A stretch of DNA of 64,000 bases. Origin: Pseudomonas jessenii. Its GTDB lineage: Bacteria; Pseudomonadota; Gammaproteobacteria; Pseudomonadales; Pseudomonadaceae. Where the stretch lies: the NCBI RefSeq assembly GCF_002236115.1, contig NZ_NIWT01000001.1, positions 496,001-560,000 of the forward strand, read 5' to 3'. The translations under genes and the position numbers were made by a program. This document shows, one piece after another, positions 63,593-64,000 of this stretch (positions are counted from its first letter, which is position 1; every line of letters starts with the position of its first letter). Under the pieces are notes generated by a model. It saw only the letters and a program-made list of their open reading frames with translations. It had not been told where the DNA came from and ran no database searches.

Positions 63593-64000
63593 TCAGGCCA
63601 AGCTATCCGGATCCCCAAAAAACATCTGAATCCGCGACCGCAACCAACGCTCCCCCGGATCATTATCCTGGGACCCGCGCCACGCCATGTGCAACTCGAA
63701 ACTGCGCACCGGCAACGGCGGATCTTCGGCCCGCACTCCGCCAGCGGCAGTCAGCGCATCGGCTGTGTAGTCCGGCACCGTCGCCACGATGTCGGTGCCC
63801 GCGAGAAGGGTGCTCAACCCGTTGAACTGCGGAACGGCGAGCACCACATGCCGTTTGCGACCGAGCTTTTCCAGCTCTTCATCGATGAAGCCGCTGAGGT
63901 CGCCAGCGAACGACACCAGTGCATGGGGGCGAGCGCAGTAATCATCCAGGCTCAACGGCCCCGGCACGGTGTCGGCGCGCAACAGCTTCGGTTGGCTGCG
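63593..64000 (-). CDS. LysR-family regulator, MexT-like, C-terminal part only
   Basis: The last 136 codons of a LysR regulator whose start lies beyond the right edge. The visible part is the second lobe of the effector domain: HALVSFAGDLSGFIDEELEKLG, VVLAVPQFNGLSTLLAGTDIVATVPDYTA and AWRGSQDNDPGERWLRSRI, the usual C-terminal signature of this LysR subgroup. Same strand and directly upstream of mexEF-oprN, as mexT in P. aeruginosa. The DNA-binding domain cannot be inspected, so the mexT call rests on position and this lobe. Confidence 0.82.
   Translation of the reverse strand, partial: RSQPKLLRADTVPGPLSLDDYCARPHALVSFAGDLSGFIDEELEKLGRKRHVVLAVPQFNGLSTLLAGTDIVATVPDYTADALTAAGGVRAEDPPLPVRSFELHMAWRGSQDNDPGERWLRSRIQMFFGDPDSLA

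Overview
The window reads as chromosome of a fluorescent Pseudomonas (P. fluorescens species complex). It is GC-rich with dense, compact operons. The telling loci are a complete mannitol/arabitol uptake operon in the P. fluorescens order (mtlR, mtlEFGKDYZ), a complete functional-amyloid operon (fapABCDEF), a MexEF-OprN-type efflux operon behind a MexT-like regulator, short Pseudomonas-type proteins (DUF1652, DUF2790), and about ten REP doublets of the family built on GTGGGAGCGAGCTTGCTCGC. No tRNA, rRNA, CRISPR, prophage or insertion sequence was found. Species-level placement is inference.

Layout. 1-2320: end of 6-phosphogluconate dehydrogenase, coupled to zwf. 2491-5914: nhaB, a delta-60 repeat protein and a small hypothetical. 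6257-12456: a sigma-54 activator facing the fap operon, which runs leftward from a sigma-54-type promoter near 12518. 12814-13898: pnuC plus a NadR-like kinase. 14193-15448: uppP and a DUF1294 protein. 15460-17467: MmcQ/YjbR protein and LysR regulator, divergent from azoR. 17635-31000: mostly single genes, namely an esterase-like hydrolase, a secreted lone S74 domain, an MFS carrier, the ABC-F ATPase ybiT, lpxO, Ku, an aldose dehydrogenase, a short threonine dehydratase behind a leader-peptide attenuator, and ecotin. 30300-40175: the mtl locus, punctuated by REP doublets. 40237-42531: a PI-PLC-like protein and a glycosyltransferase.

42606-52516 is a signalling block: a lone receiver; then rightward a CHASE3-GAF hybrid kinase with three receivers, cheR, a gutted cheB, a receiver-kinase and a lone receiver; then leftward a KaiC-like double ATPase coupled to a hybrid kinase. 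52633-57199: a TPR protein and an AaeAB-like FUSC/DUF1656/HlyD efflux set. 57406-64000: oprN, mexF, mexE and the C-terminal end of a mexT-like LysR gene.

Most notable observations: (1) a complete attenuator logic (leader peptide with Ile/Thr codons, mutually exclusive hairpins, U-tract terminator) ahead of a threonine dehydratase that lacks regulatory domains; (2) a cheB reduced to 58 codons with an apparent in-frame internal deletion and Cys in place of the catalytic Ser, while overlaps with both neighbours are kept; (3) sigma-54-type promoters ahead of both fapA and the large hybrid-kinase operon; (4) the KaiC/kinase block without kaiA or kaiB; (5) REP doublets in several mtl intercistronic gaps. 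All similarity statements come from recognising family features by eye; no database search was run.
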